A stretch of 64,000 nucleotides of DNA. It comes from Pectobacterium actinidiae (GTDB lineage: Bacteria > Pseudomonadota > Gammaproteobacteria > Enterobacterales > Enterobacteriaceae). Positions 56,522-64,000 of this stretch are shown here, in pieces; the stretch's first letter is position 1; every line of letters begins with the position of its first letter. The position numbers and the translations under genes were made by a program. The stretch covers positions 1,488,001 through 1,552,000 of the forward strand of contig NZ_JRMH01000001.1 in assembly GCF_000803315.1 (NCBI RefSeq), given 5' to 3'. The notes beneath the pieces were generated by a model, which saw nothing but the letters and a program-made list of their open reading frames with translations, ran no database searches and was not told the origin of the DNA.

Positions 56522-57149
56522 GACTGACCACGCTGCGGTGGCTGTCTGTGGGCACCAGCGACCACAGACAGCGAAGATCCAGACTATTGACGACGACGAG
56601 CAGCAACATCAGCGCCGCTAACGCCCAGCAGCCGGCTCCCGGCATTACCTGCATAAAACCAGATAGCTTGATGGCGGCGATCAGAAAGCCCAGCACCGCA
56701 ATCTCCAACATGCTCCAGGGACGAAGCCACAGCAGTATCTTCATCACCGGAATAAAACCAGGAGCACAGCGGCTTTGGTTGGCGAATATCAGTACCCAAC
56801 CGGTCAGCATGATTTGCATAAAAGGGGCAATAATCAGGAGAAAAAAACAGCCTATCGCCAGCGGCAAGGTAGCACCGTTAGCTAGCACGAGCGCCGCTTG
56901 CCACAGCGTTGCCGTATTCTGTAACGCATGGAAACTGACGCTGAGCACCGGATAGACATTCGCAATAAAAAACAGGATGGCCGCCGTCTGTATCAGCGCC
57001 AGTCGATGCCCAATATTCATCCAGCCTGAACGATAAAGTGTGGCCTGACAGCGTGTGCAGCGTGCTGCTTCACCGGGGTTTAACACCCGGTAATGATGCA
57101 CGCTGTCGCAGTGCGGACAGATAATTAAGTGGGGATAGATTGTCATCAT
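56511..57149 (-). CDS. pqiA: PqiA-like membrane protein, first half
   Basis: 212 aa from the ATG at 57149; an ATG at 57161 is also open. Two CxxC pairs (ICPHCDS, RCTRCQAT) are followed by four helices, starting GHRLALIQTAAILFFIANVYPVLSV. It is paired with the next gene to make a full PqiA. Order in the operon: lipoprotein, this gene, second pqiA, pqiB, pqiC. Confidence 0.88.
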   Translation of the reverse strand: MMTIYPHLIICPHCDSVHHYRVLNPGEAARCTRCQATLYRSGWMNIGHRLALIQTAAILFFIANVYPVLSVSFHALQNTATLWQAALVLANGATLPLAIGCFFLLIIAPFMQIMLTGWVLIFANQSRCAPGFIPVMKILLWLRPWSMLEIAVLGFLIAAIKLSGFMQVMPGAGCWALAALMLLLVVVNSLDLRCLWSLVPTDSHRSVVSHEK

Positions 57150-57182
57150 GCTGTTCCGCACCGTCGTATATTCGTTTTTGGC

Positions 57183-57845
57183 TTACTTCAGCATGTCAGC
57201 CAGTTCTTCAGCGGCTTTATCGATACCTACCTCCGCAGCGCTCAGTGCACCCACGCTGGCGCTGACGTTCATGGCGTTCGGGTACTGCTTCGCAACATAG
57301 GCATTGAGCAGCTTGTTGGTCGTCGCATCATAAATTTCAACGGCATAGTTCACCGAACCGTTGAGCAGACCTTCTTTGCCACGGATGGACTGCACGATGT
57401 TGTATGGCCCGCCAGCCAGGTCAAATTTGGTAAACGTACCGGCGACCGGCGTCGTGGTATCGGCACCCGTCAGCGTCAGTTTCAGCCGCAATGTGCCGGG
57501 CGCAGGCGAGGTCACCTCGTTGAAACGGGAACGCAGGGTTTTACTGAATGTATCCTGCATGTAGGTGGCCAGCGACTGCTTATCTTGCTGTGACATGTCG
57601 TTAAATTGGTTGTCACTTCCCTGATAAATACTGACCGGATCGATGATGATGTGGGTGTACTGCTTCCAGTCGACAGGCGTGGTGTAACGGTAAGGAATGC
57701 GATCCGCGTGTTCACCTGAGTTTTGCGCCAATTGCGAAGACGATGCGATGCCGCTGTAGCGCACGGGAGGATTGCTTGCGCAACCTGCGAGTACGATAGC
57801 CAGAGCCAATACGGTAGGATGTGCAACCCGGGATAATGTGAGCAT
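57183..57845 (-). CDS. DUF3313-type lipoprotein, first gene of the pqi operon
   Basis: 220 aa from the ATG at 57845 with a lipoprotein signal ending VLAGCASN. The domain with DWKQYTHIIIDPVSIYQG and ATYMQDTFSKTLRSRF is the DUF3313 family of unknown role. It is 33 bp upstream of the first pqiA half and on the same strand, so likely cotranscribed and perhaps part of an extra outer-membrane component. Confidence 0.82.
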   Translation of the reverse strand: MLTLSRVAHPTVLALAIVLAGCASNPPVRYSGIASSSQLAQNSGEHADRIPYRYTTPVDWKQYTHIIIDPVSIYQGSDNQFNDMSQQDKQSLATYMQDTFSKTLRSRFNEVTSPAPGTLRLKLTLTGADTTTPVAGTFTKFDLAGGPYNIVQSIRGKEGLLNGSVNYAVEIYDATTNKLLNAYVAKQYPNAMNVSASVGALSAAEVGIDKAAEELADMLK

Positions 57846-58384
57846 ATAAGAATCCTGTAAAGAGAACCGCAACATAGCGTGATAACACGCAGCCTTAGCC
57901 ACACGACGTCTAATCACGCCAGCCGTTTAGGTGCCAGAGCACCGTCACTGTCGTTATGCGTTAATGTCGCCATGTGTATTCTTAAAACTAAACTGTACGG
58001 TATGTTTTTAGTTTTTTCTGGTTGCTGTGTCAAGAGATGTGTGAGGTTTTCTTCTCAGGCAATATTTCTGTCACGATTTGGGATAAGGTGTTGGCAAATT
58101 CTGCCGATATTAATGATTCAGGGAATGTTATTTGCACCTTAAGGATGCTAGCCGACAGTTATACTGAAGAGGGCTGATATCCGTCTACTGGTCCGATGAT
58201 TGCCATCGTTGGATGATGAGGTTGACACACTTAAAAATATTTTACGTTTTACGCTGGATAAGATTGAAGAACACGACTATCACGTACAGTGGAGCGGTCG
58301 GATGTTGGTTCCTGTTTGCTCACATCTCGAATGTTGCCTTGTTACGGTATACCTATAATGACAATGACTCGCACTGAGGAAAGC
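57846..58384. other. Intergenic region between the pqi operon and cheV
   Basis: 539 bp between divergent genes. It contains an inverted repeat, AAAACTAAA (57984-57992) and TTTAGTTTT (58007-58015), around CTGTACGGTATG, which could be the operator of the TetR protein at 53025. No convincing sigma-28 promoter for cheV was found. No other gene is supported. Confidence 0.45.
57984..58015. promoter_or_regulatory. Inverted repeat, possible TetR operator of the pqi operon
   Basis: Perfect 9-bp arms AAAACTAAA / TTTAGTTTT separated by 14 bp, about 140 bp upstream of the lipoprotein gene. The TetR gene's own promoter shows no copy, so assignment is tentative. Confidence 0.4.
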
Positions 58385-59356
58385 ATGGATAATTTTCAAA
58401 AAGAAATCGATGAGAGAACAAACCTCACCTCTGCTAATAAATTTGAACTCTTATTATTCCAGCTGGGCAAATCACCTGAAGGTGGCAAATCGGAGCTGTT
58501 TGGCATCAACGTGTTTAAACTGCGTGAAATTGTGCCGATGCCTACGCTGACCAAAGCGGCTGGTATGAAATCGCCGATGCTGGGTATGGTCAACATTCGT
58601 GGACAAATCATTCCGGTTATCGATCTTCCTGCCGTGGTCGGCAGTTCATCGGAAACTGGCCTGAACATTCTCCTTATCACGGAATATGCACGTAGTACGC
58701 AGGCATTCGCCGTGGAATCAGTAGACGATATCGTTCGTCTGGAATGGAGTCAGGTTCTGACTGCGGAAGCGGGCGTGAGTAGCTCCTATATCACCAGTAT
58801 TGCGCGCCTGGATACCGACAAAGACAGCAATCGTCTGGCGCTGGTGCTGGATGTTGAACAGATTCTGTTTGATATTATTCCTGGCGATCGCGAAACCAAG
58901 CTCAAGAACGCAGAAGATAAGACCTATCCCTATACGTCTGGCGCGATTGCGATTGTGGCAGAAGATTCCAAAGTCGCGCGTTCGCTGCTTGAGCAGGGGC
59001 TAACCCAGATGGGCATTCCGTTTAGCATGCACATCACCGGACAAGATGCCTGGAACAAGATTCGACAAATTGCGCAAGAAGCCCAGTCAGAAGGTCGACC
59101 TATCTCGGATAAGATCTCGCTTGTTCTGACCGATTTGGAAATGCCGGAAATGGACGGCTTTACGCTAACAAGAAACATCAAACGTGAAGAATTCCTGAAG
59201 AATATCCCAGTGGTGATCCACTCTTCACTGTCGGGTAGCGCGAACGAAGATCACGTACGCAATGTGGGTGCCGATGCTTACGTCGCGAAATTCGAGATTA
59301 ATGAGCTGTCAACGGCGATTCAGACGGTGCTGAATAAAGCGAAAGAACGCCGCTAA
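58385..59356 (+). CDS. cheV: CheV, CheW-receiver chemotaxis coupling protein
   Basis: 323 aa from the ATG at 58385 (GAGGA 7 bp upstream). The CheW-like domain (about 15-165: LLLFQLG, GINVFKLREIVPMPTL, VNIRGQIIPVIDLP) is fused to a receiver domain (about 195-320: VAEDSKVARSLLEQGL, VLTDLEMPEMDGFTLTRNIK, phosphoacceptor Asp in VLTD, IHSSLSG). It links receptors to CheA and can take phosphate. It stands apart from any che operon here. A terminator follows. Confidence 0.96.
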   Translation: MDNFQKEIDERTNLTSANKFELLLFQLGKSPEGGKSELFGINVFKLREIVPMPTLTKAAGMKSPMLGMVNIRGQIIPVIDLPAVVGSSSETGLNILLITEYARSTQAFAVESVDDIVRLEWSQVLTAEAGVSSSYITSIARLDTDKDSNRLALVLDVEQILFDIIPGDRETKLKNAEDKTYPYTSGAIAIVAEDSKVARSLLEQGLTQMGIPFSMHITGQDAWNKIRQIAQEAQSEGRPISDKISLVLTDLEMPEMDGFTLTRNIKREEFLKNIPVVIHSSLSGSANEDHVRNVGADAYVAKFEINELSTAIQTVLNKAKERR

Positions 59357-59391
59357 TTAGTATCGCGCACGTATCACCACATTCGGCCTTT

Positions 59392-59430
59392 GCTTACTTC
59401 TTGACGGGAGAGGGCAGAGGCCGATTTTTT
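59392..59430 (+). terminator. Terminator after cheV
   Basis: TCGGCCT...AGGCCGA (7 bp perfect, extendable to 11 with G-U pairs), followed by TTTTTT, 36 bp after the cheV stop. Confidence 0.85.
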
Positions 59431-59520
59431 GAGTCGTTGAACGTTGCCAGCCGCCGACGCTTATCCTGATGAATTCGCTTTCTGGCCCCTGAATAAGCCG
59501 AGCCAGATAAGCGGTAATGA

Positions 59521-61707
59521 TCAGAATGAGGTCGTTACCCCTGCATAGTAGGCACGTCCCGGTTCGTTATAGGTGGACGCGCCTTTTGCCTCGCGATAAA
59601 TCTGCTTATCAAACAGGTTACTGATACCGGCATTGACGCGCAGGTTCTTGTTAAACTGATAGTTCACTCCCACGCCCGCAACGGAATAGCTGCCGATTTC
59701 GCGCGAAGAAAGCCCACTTCGGCTCTCTGTCCAGTTTGTCGCGTACTGACGGGGTTTTTGCTTGCCATACATTGTCCAACTAACATTGGCGGACAGCTTA
59801 TCCGTCGCCTGCCAGTCCAGTAGGGTATTGACGGTGTATTTCGGGATAATCGACAGCGGGTTACCGGTGTCTTTGTTTTTCGATTCAATCATATAGGTGG
59901 CGTTGGTGCTCCAATCCAGCGTGTCTTCCATCACCGGCACCAGCAGGTTGGCTTCCAGCCCTTCCACCAGCGCTTTTCCGCCATTTTCCCAACGTAAAAT
60001 CGCTGCATTTGACTGCGTCAGCCCGAGAATATCGGTGCCGGAAACAATCTTGTTTTTATAATCATTACGAAAATAGGTCACACCCGCCTGCCAGCCGGCA
60101 TGTTTGAACTCCAGACCGATTTCTTTGTTGACGCTGATTTCGGGCTCCAGATTGTCATTTCCCGCCAGATAGCAGCCACCGCCGTTATTATAATCAACGC
60201 CGAATGGGCAACCGTTACCGCGCGAATAAAGCAAATAGCCGGTAGAGGATTGATAAAGATTTGGGGCTTTAAAGGCGCGCGCAATACCGGCTTTCACGCT
60301 GAACATCTCACCCAACTCCTGCTGGATATTCAGGCTGGGGCTGTAGTTGCCGCCAAATTTGTCGTGATAATCGAAGCGCAGGCCGGGAATCACTTTGGTA
60401 CCGGGTACCACTTCGATATTGTCTTCAAAATAGAGTGCGCTGAGTTCGGCGCTGTTTTTGCTGCTGCGTTGTGAAGGATTGACGGACGTACCGGGGAGAG
60501 TATCGCCGCTGTTTCCTGTATAACTGCTTGCGGCAGGATCGTTTAACTGTTCTCGATTCCACTCCGCACCCAGCGTGAGCGTTTGTTCCATCCAAAGCTC
60601 AAGCGGGATATTTAACTCGCTGTTAATGCGTAAATTTTTTAAACGACTGGTACTGTAGCGATCGCTGTTGATTGATCCTTCAAAGCGGCCATACAATCCT
60701 TCATCAAGCCGGGTGTTATTCGTTTGGTCATAAGCGATGCCCAGCTTGGATTATCCCCAATCCCAGATGCCGTTATGCGTAATGGCATAATTCTGGCGGT
60801 ACAGTCTGTTGGTTTCTGCGCCGCTCTTTGCCAGACTTTCGGGGATTACCCCTCCGCCGCTGAACTGCGTGTCGCCAGTATAGATATTACCCTGACGGCT
60901 ATAGCCCGCTTCAATATCAACAATCTGCTGTGGGGAAAGTTTCCATGACAGCAGCGTATTGAGATCCTTATTGCGCACGCCTTCACGCCCGGCAGCAGAA
61001 GAACCGTTCTGGTTCCGGTTGATATCCCAACTGTCGGAATCGGTTTTATTGATATTACCGTATAGGCGCATGGTCAACGCATCACCGGCTAGCGGGCCGC
61101 TCAGGTTGATATTGGCACGGCGTGTGGCACCTTCTTTGCTATTTTCCGGCTGATTGCCATACAGCGAGAGTGAGCCAGTCCAGATGTTGGACGGACGTTT
61201 GGTGATGATATTCACTACGCCGCCAGCCGCACCGGAACCGTAGCGTGCCGCAGCAGGACCACGGATGACCTCGATACGTTCTACCTCTTCCACTGGCACC
61301 CAGTTGGTGTCGCCTCGGGTATCGCGTTCTCCGTCCCAGGCGTAGCGAACCGCGTTACGCGAGGTAACCGGACGACCATCAATCAGAATCAGCGTATTTT
61401 CCGGCCCCATTCCGCGCAGATCGATCTGGCGGTTGTTGCCTCTTGCCCCGGTGGCGCTGTTGCCTGTGAGGTTTACCCCCGGCATTTTGCGGATAATGTC
61501 TGACAGATCGTTAACGGGCGGCGCTTTTTTAATGTCTTCCGCTGTGATGATGGAAACGCCGGGCTGCTGTTTTAATTCCTGCTCAGCGGTGGCTTTTACC
61601 GTCATCACATCGTCATCGGCTGCCTGTGCCGTACCCAGATGGGCGCCGAGTAATCCGGCAACGATCAACGCTAATGGTTTTATGGTATGGAACTGCTGTT
61701 TGTGCAT
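59521..61707 (-). pseudogene. fepA: FepA-like TonB-dependent enterobactin-type receptor with an in-frame stop
   Basis: One frame of 728 codons plus stop from the ATG at 61707 to 59521, near FepA length (746), broken only by a TAA at 60751-60753 after residue 318. Before it is HNGIWDWG and after it SKLGIAYDQTNNTRLDEGLYGRFEG, so the frame is unchanged; an ancestral CAA (Gln) is likely. Signal peptide ends AQA. Plug: LRGMGPENTLILIDGRPV, EVIRGPAAARYGSGAAGG. The barrel continues to the C-terminal AGVTTSF. The rest looks intact, so the change is recent or a sequencing error. No clear Fur box. Confidence 0.85.
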
Positions 61708-61787
61708 TTTTATTTTCATCCCTAACGACGCGCATATGTACGAATGCAAACGAGAGTTATTTGCGTTTGGTAATTTGGCAAAAAATA

Positions 61788-61799
61788 GTACATATGTAC
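61788..61799. promoter_or_regulatory. GTACATATGTAC palindrome upstream of the FepA-like gene
   Basis: A 12-bp perfect palindrome, with a second partial copy CATATGTAC at 61733-61741. It lies between the two-domain TetR gene and the receptor gene; a TetR-type operator is plausible. Confidence 0.5.
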
Positions 61800-61884
61800 A
61801 GTTTTTATTGTGGCGATATACGGGAGAGAGAGAAAACGAGCAACAGCAGATGGGAAATGGCTTCCCACCAGAAAATCGTATTAC

Positions 61885-63138
61885 TTAGTGGAAAGCGTTA
61901 TACAAGGCTGACACCGCCTGATGGACCAATTCGCGTGGCAGTGTGCGTTCATGCTTTTCCAACAGTGCACGGATGAAAAAACCGTTCAACAGCGTCCCCA
62001 GCGGGAGCGCGGCGCTATCGGGCGCGACCACTTTAATGATGGCGACCACGGTGTTAGACCATTCAAGCGCGATAGGGCGGAGGGAAGGGCGAGAAATTGC
62101 GGCGGTAAATAACTCGTACTCACGTGCCAGATCGTCAATATCTTCGATGCCACGCATGACAAAATCGGTCAGGACATCACGCGGGTCGTCGTGGCGGCGT
62201 TCAAGAAACCAGCTAAACATGTCATCGCGAAACAGCGCAATAGCGCTACTCATGACGGCATTCAACATGTCGTCCAGACTCTTAAAATGGTAGGTGGTGG
62301 ACCCCAGCGGCACGTGCGCCTCATTCGCGACAGCGCGGTGTGTCAGAGCACCAATGCCGTCACGTTTGATGATGTTCATCGCAGTTTCAACAATATGTGC
62401 CGCACGCGAATGCGTGGCTTCCAAACCTGTACCACTTGGCGTAACGCCTTTTTCCGCCAGCCAGGCGTTCGCCCATTCTGACGTCGTTTCGCCAGCGGAA
62501 ATGACGGACGTGTCTTGCTGCAAAACGGTGGCAGACGCTAGCGGCGCGGCGTGAGTTGTTGCACCGGTGTGTGCCGTCATCGTGTGTGCGGTGTCGTCCG
62601 GCGAGAATAAGGATTTGGCATCATTAAGCATCGATTGCCGTTCCTCGCGATCGAGCGTCACGAAGCCTAACCCTTGTAGCAAAAAAACGCCTTCTGTGGC
62701 GAGGAACGCCAGACGGATACGGCGCATTGTTGGCGTGGCATCGCGTAGCTGGTCCAGTCTGGTGCGATAGAATGCCCGCACCGGTTCCAGCATGGCAGGG
62801 GAATGAACCAGTGCGGTAAGCAGGCCAACGGCACGGGAGGTGGTTTCGTCTTCTTCCTGAGCAATAGCCGTAATGTGGCCTAGCACATCGGCATGAGGCT
62901 GAGCGTTATAGCGTGCGGTTTGCAGCAGTGCTTCCTGCTCAAAACGGCTGAGTTCGCGCGACAGCATGGTCATGATCAACAGGTCTTTGCTGGGAAAGCT
63001 GTAAACCAACCCGCCTTTGCTAATACCGGCTTCGGCGGCGACAGCATCTAGCGTGAAGCGATGCACGCCATCGCGCAGCAGCACCTTTTCTGCGGCATCC
63101 AGAATCAGATCGTTTTCAATGGTTTTTTTGCGCGCCAT
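61885..63138 (-). CDS. Regulator with two tandem TetR domains
   Basis: 417 aa from the ATG at 63138 (AAGG about 8 bp upstream; frame open to 63171). Two complete TetR helix-turn-helix units: FTLDAVAAEAGISKGGLVYSFPSKDLL (about 28-54) and GALTHRAVANEAHVPLGSTTYHFKSLDDML (about 265-295). Each is followed by a ligand-type helical domain. A low-complexity linker (HTMTAHTGATTHAAPLASATV, residues about 188-208) joins them. Typical TetR proteins are about 200 aa with one domain. It diverges from the bcr-like exporter gene, its probable target; the receptor gene runs on its own strand downstream. Confidence 0.85.
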   Translation of the reverse strand: MARKKTIENDLILDAAEKVLLRDGVHRFTLDAVAAEAGISKGGLVYSFPSKDLLIMTMLSRELSRFEQEALLQTARYNAQPHADVLGHITAIAQEEDETTSRAVGLLTALVHSPAMLEPVRAFYRTRLDQLRDATPTMRRIRLAFLATEGVFLLQGLGFVTLDREERQSMLNDAKSLFSPDDTAHTMTAHTGATTHAAPLASATVLQQDTSVISAGETTSEWANAWLAEKGVTPSGTGLEATHSRAAHIVETAMNIIKRDGIGALTHRAVANEAHVPLGSTTYHFKSLDDMLNAVMSSAIALFRDDMFSWFLERRHDDPRDVLTDFVMRGIEDIDDLAREYELFTAAISRPSLRPIALEWSNTVVAIIKVVAPDSAALPLGTLLNGFFIRALLEKHERTLPRELVHQAVSALYNAFH

Positions 63139-63263
63139 CACATTGCCTTGTATTTTCGACTGGTCAGTCATATATTGCGCTCAGCAACACGCATCTTATC
63201 CGATTCGCAGTCCCTTTGCTGTCGGTTCTTCATGATTAAGTCGTCTATTTTGAGGTGTTATCG

Positions 63264-64000
63264 ATGTCTGATTCGTCTTTACTGGCGTCGCGCAGTTTTG
63301 TTCTCATCGGCATTTTAGGCATTCTGTGTGCCTTTGATGCCATGTCGATTGATATGTATCTCCCTGCTTTTCCTGCGATCCAGCAGGATATTGGGGCCGA
63401 TGCGGCAGGAATGCAGACCTCGCTGTCTGTCTTTCTGATTGGGCTGGCGCTTGGGCAACTGGTTTATGGGCCGCTGACCGATCGCTATGGCCGCAAAGGT
63501 CCGCTGTTGCTCGGTATCGTGCTGTTTGCCGTGTCTTCTTTGCTTATCGCCCATGCCTCCACGCTATCGTGGTTTGTCTTCTTCCGCCTGATGCAAGGCC
63601 TCGGCGGTGCAGCGGGATTGGTGATCCCGCGAGCCATCGTGGCGGATTTGTACTCGGAACGTGATGCGGCAAAGGTATTTTCTCTGCTCATGCAGGTGAT
63701 GGCGATAGCGCCGATTATCGCGCCGCCGCTGGGCGGTGTTCTGCTCGGTTCGCTGGGGTGGTCGGCTATTTTCTGGGTGCTGACCGTCGTGGGTATGCTG
63801 ATGCTGTTTGCCACCTGGCGCTGGGTGCCGGAAAGCCTGCCACGGCGTGAGCGCGTCGGTGGCGGTATGTTGTCGGCCTTAACGGGCTATGCGGCGTTAC
63901 TGCGACAGAAAAAATTCATGGGCTATACGCTTTCAGGCTCTTTTGTCATGGGCGGTCTGTTTACCTACATTGGTGCGTCTGCCTTTATTTTTATTGAATA
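63264..64000 (+). CDS. Bcr/CflA-family MFS drug exporter (partial)
   Basis: ATG at 63264 with TGAGGTG upstream. It is open for about 245 codons to the window end, so the C-terminal third is missing. CAFDAMSIDMYLPAFPAI and ALGQLVYGPLTDRYGRKGPLLLG (motif A) are typical of Bcr/CflA multidrug exporters, as is RLMQGLGGAAGLVIPRAIVADLY. It diverges from the double-TetR regulator with a 125-bp gap, which suggests local control. Confidence 0.88.
   Translation, partial: MSDSSLLASRSFVLIGILGILCAFDAMSIDMYLPAFPAIQQDIGADAAGMQTSLSVFLIGLALGQLVYGPLTDRYGRKGPLLLGIVLFAVSSLLIAHASTLSWFVFFRLMQGLGGAAGLVIPRAIVADLYSERDAAKVFSLLMQVMAIAPIIAPPLGGVLLGSLGWSAIFWVLTVVGMLMLFATWRWVPESLPRRERVGGGMLSALTGYAALLRQKKFMGYTLSGSFVMGGLFTYIGASAFIFIE

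Noticed and set aside
58200..58270. Sigma-28 promoter for cheV (AAAA...GCTGGATAA)
   Set aside because: The spacing and -10 fit the TAAA-N15-GCCGATAA consensus poorly.

Overview
The window looks like a chromosome segment from a soft-rot enterobacterium, most likely Pectobacterium. The reasons are a complete Serratia-type hemophore (has) locus, an ExpR-type LuxR regulator of the soft-rot family, an ERIC repeat in its Yersinia-like form, and close E. coli orthologues (PatD, PatA, ProP, Amn, Cdh, CheV). The genus is inferred from remembered protein sequences, not from a search. No rRNA, tRNA or CRISPR array was seen.

Metal acquisition dominates. (1) 1-8.9 kb: hasI-hasS-hasR-hasA-hasD-hasE, heme capture by a secreted hemophore. 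It has Fur boxes, an ERIC element in the hasI leader, and an identical two-block ECF promoter motif in front of hasS and hasR. (2) 9-12.6 kb: a 56-residue acidic protein, then patD and patA (putrescine to GABA), each with a sigma-54 promoter. (3) 12.6-14.6 kb: a methyltransferase and a PchR/YbtA-like AraC regulator diverging from a Fur box. (4) 14.9-17.1 kb: proP and an IS200-type element. (5) 17.1-26.9 kb: three near-identical Zur boxes in front of aztD, a small exported Cys-rich protein, and a five-gene operon (two ATPases, MFS protein, lipoprotein binding protein, fused two-domain permease). amn sits inside this block without a Zur box.

The middle holds an Rpn-family nuclease (27-27.9 kb); an arylsulfotransferase-thioredoxin fusion with an AtsRBC-like sulfur-ester importer and a LysR regulator (28-34.7 kb); cdh; and a peptide/opine-type ABC importer with a Tat-dependent binding protein, divergent from a VOC-fold protein and a ProC-like reductase (35.7-42.9 kb).

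From 43 to 51.8 kb lies a yersiniabactin-type uptake set: a FyuA homologue, a YbtX-like MFS protein, an unknown 140-residue protein, a YbtA-like regulator and YbtP/YbtQ-like ABC proteins. No siderophore synthesis gene is present. Three promoters share tandem 21-bp-period operators next to Fur boxes. An ExpR-type LuxR gene with no adjacent luxI follows.

The right part contains a TetR gene convergent with a lipoprotein-pqiA-pqiA-pqiB-pqiC operon in which PqiA is split in two, then cheV, a FepA-like receptor gene interrupted by one in-frame TAA, a regulator with two TetR domains in one chain, and the start of a Bcr/CflA drug exporter.

The best candidates for something undescribed are the Zur module with its Cys-rich peptide, the synthesis-free Ybt-type locus with its unknown protein, and the sulfotransferase-thioredoxin fusion.
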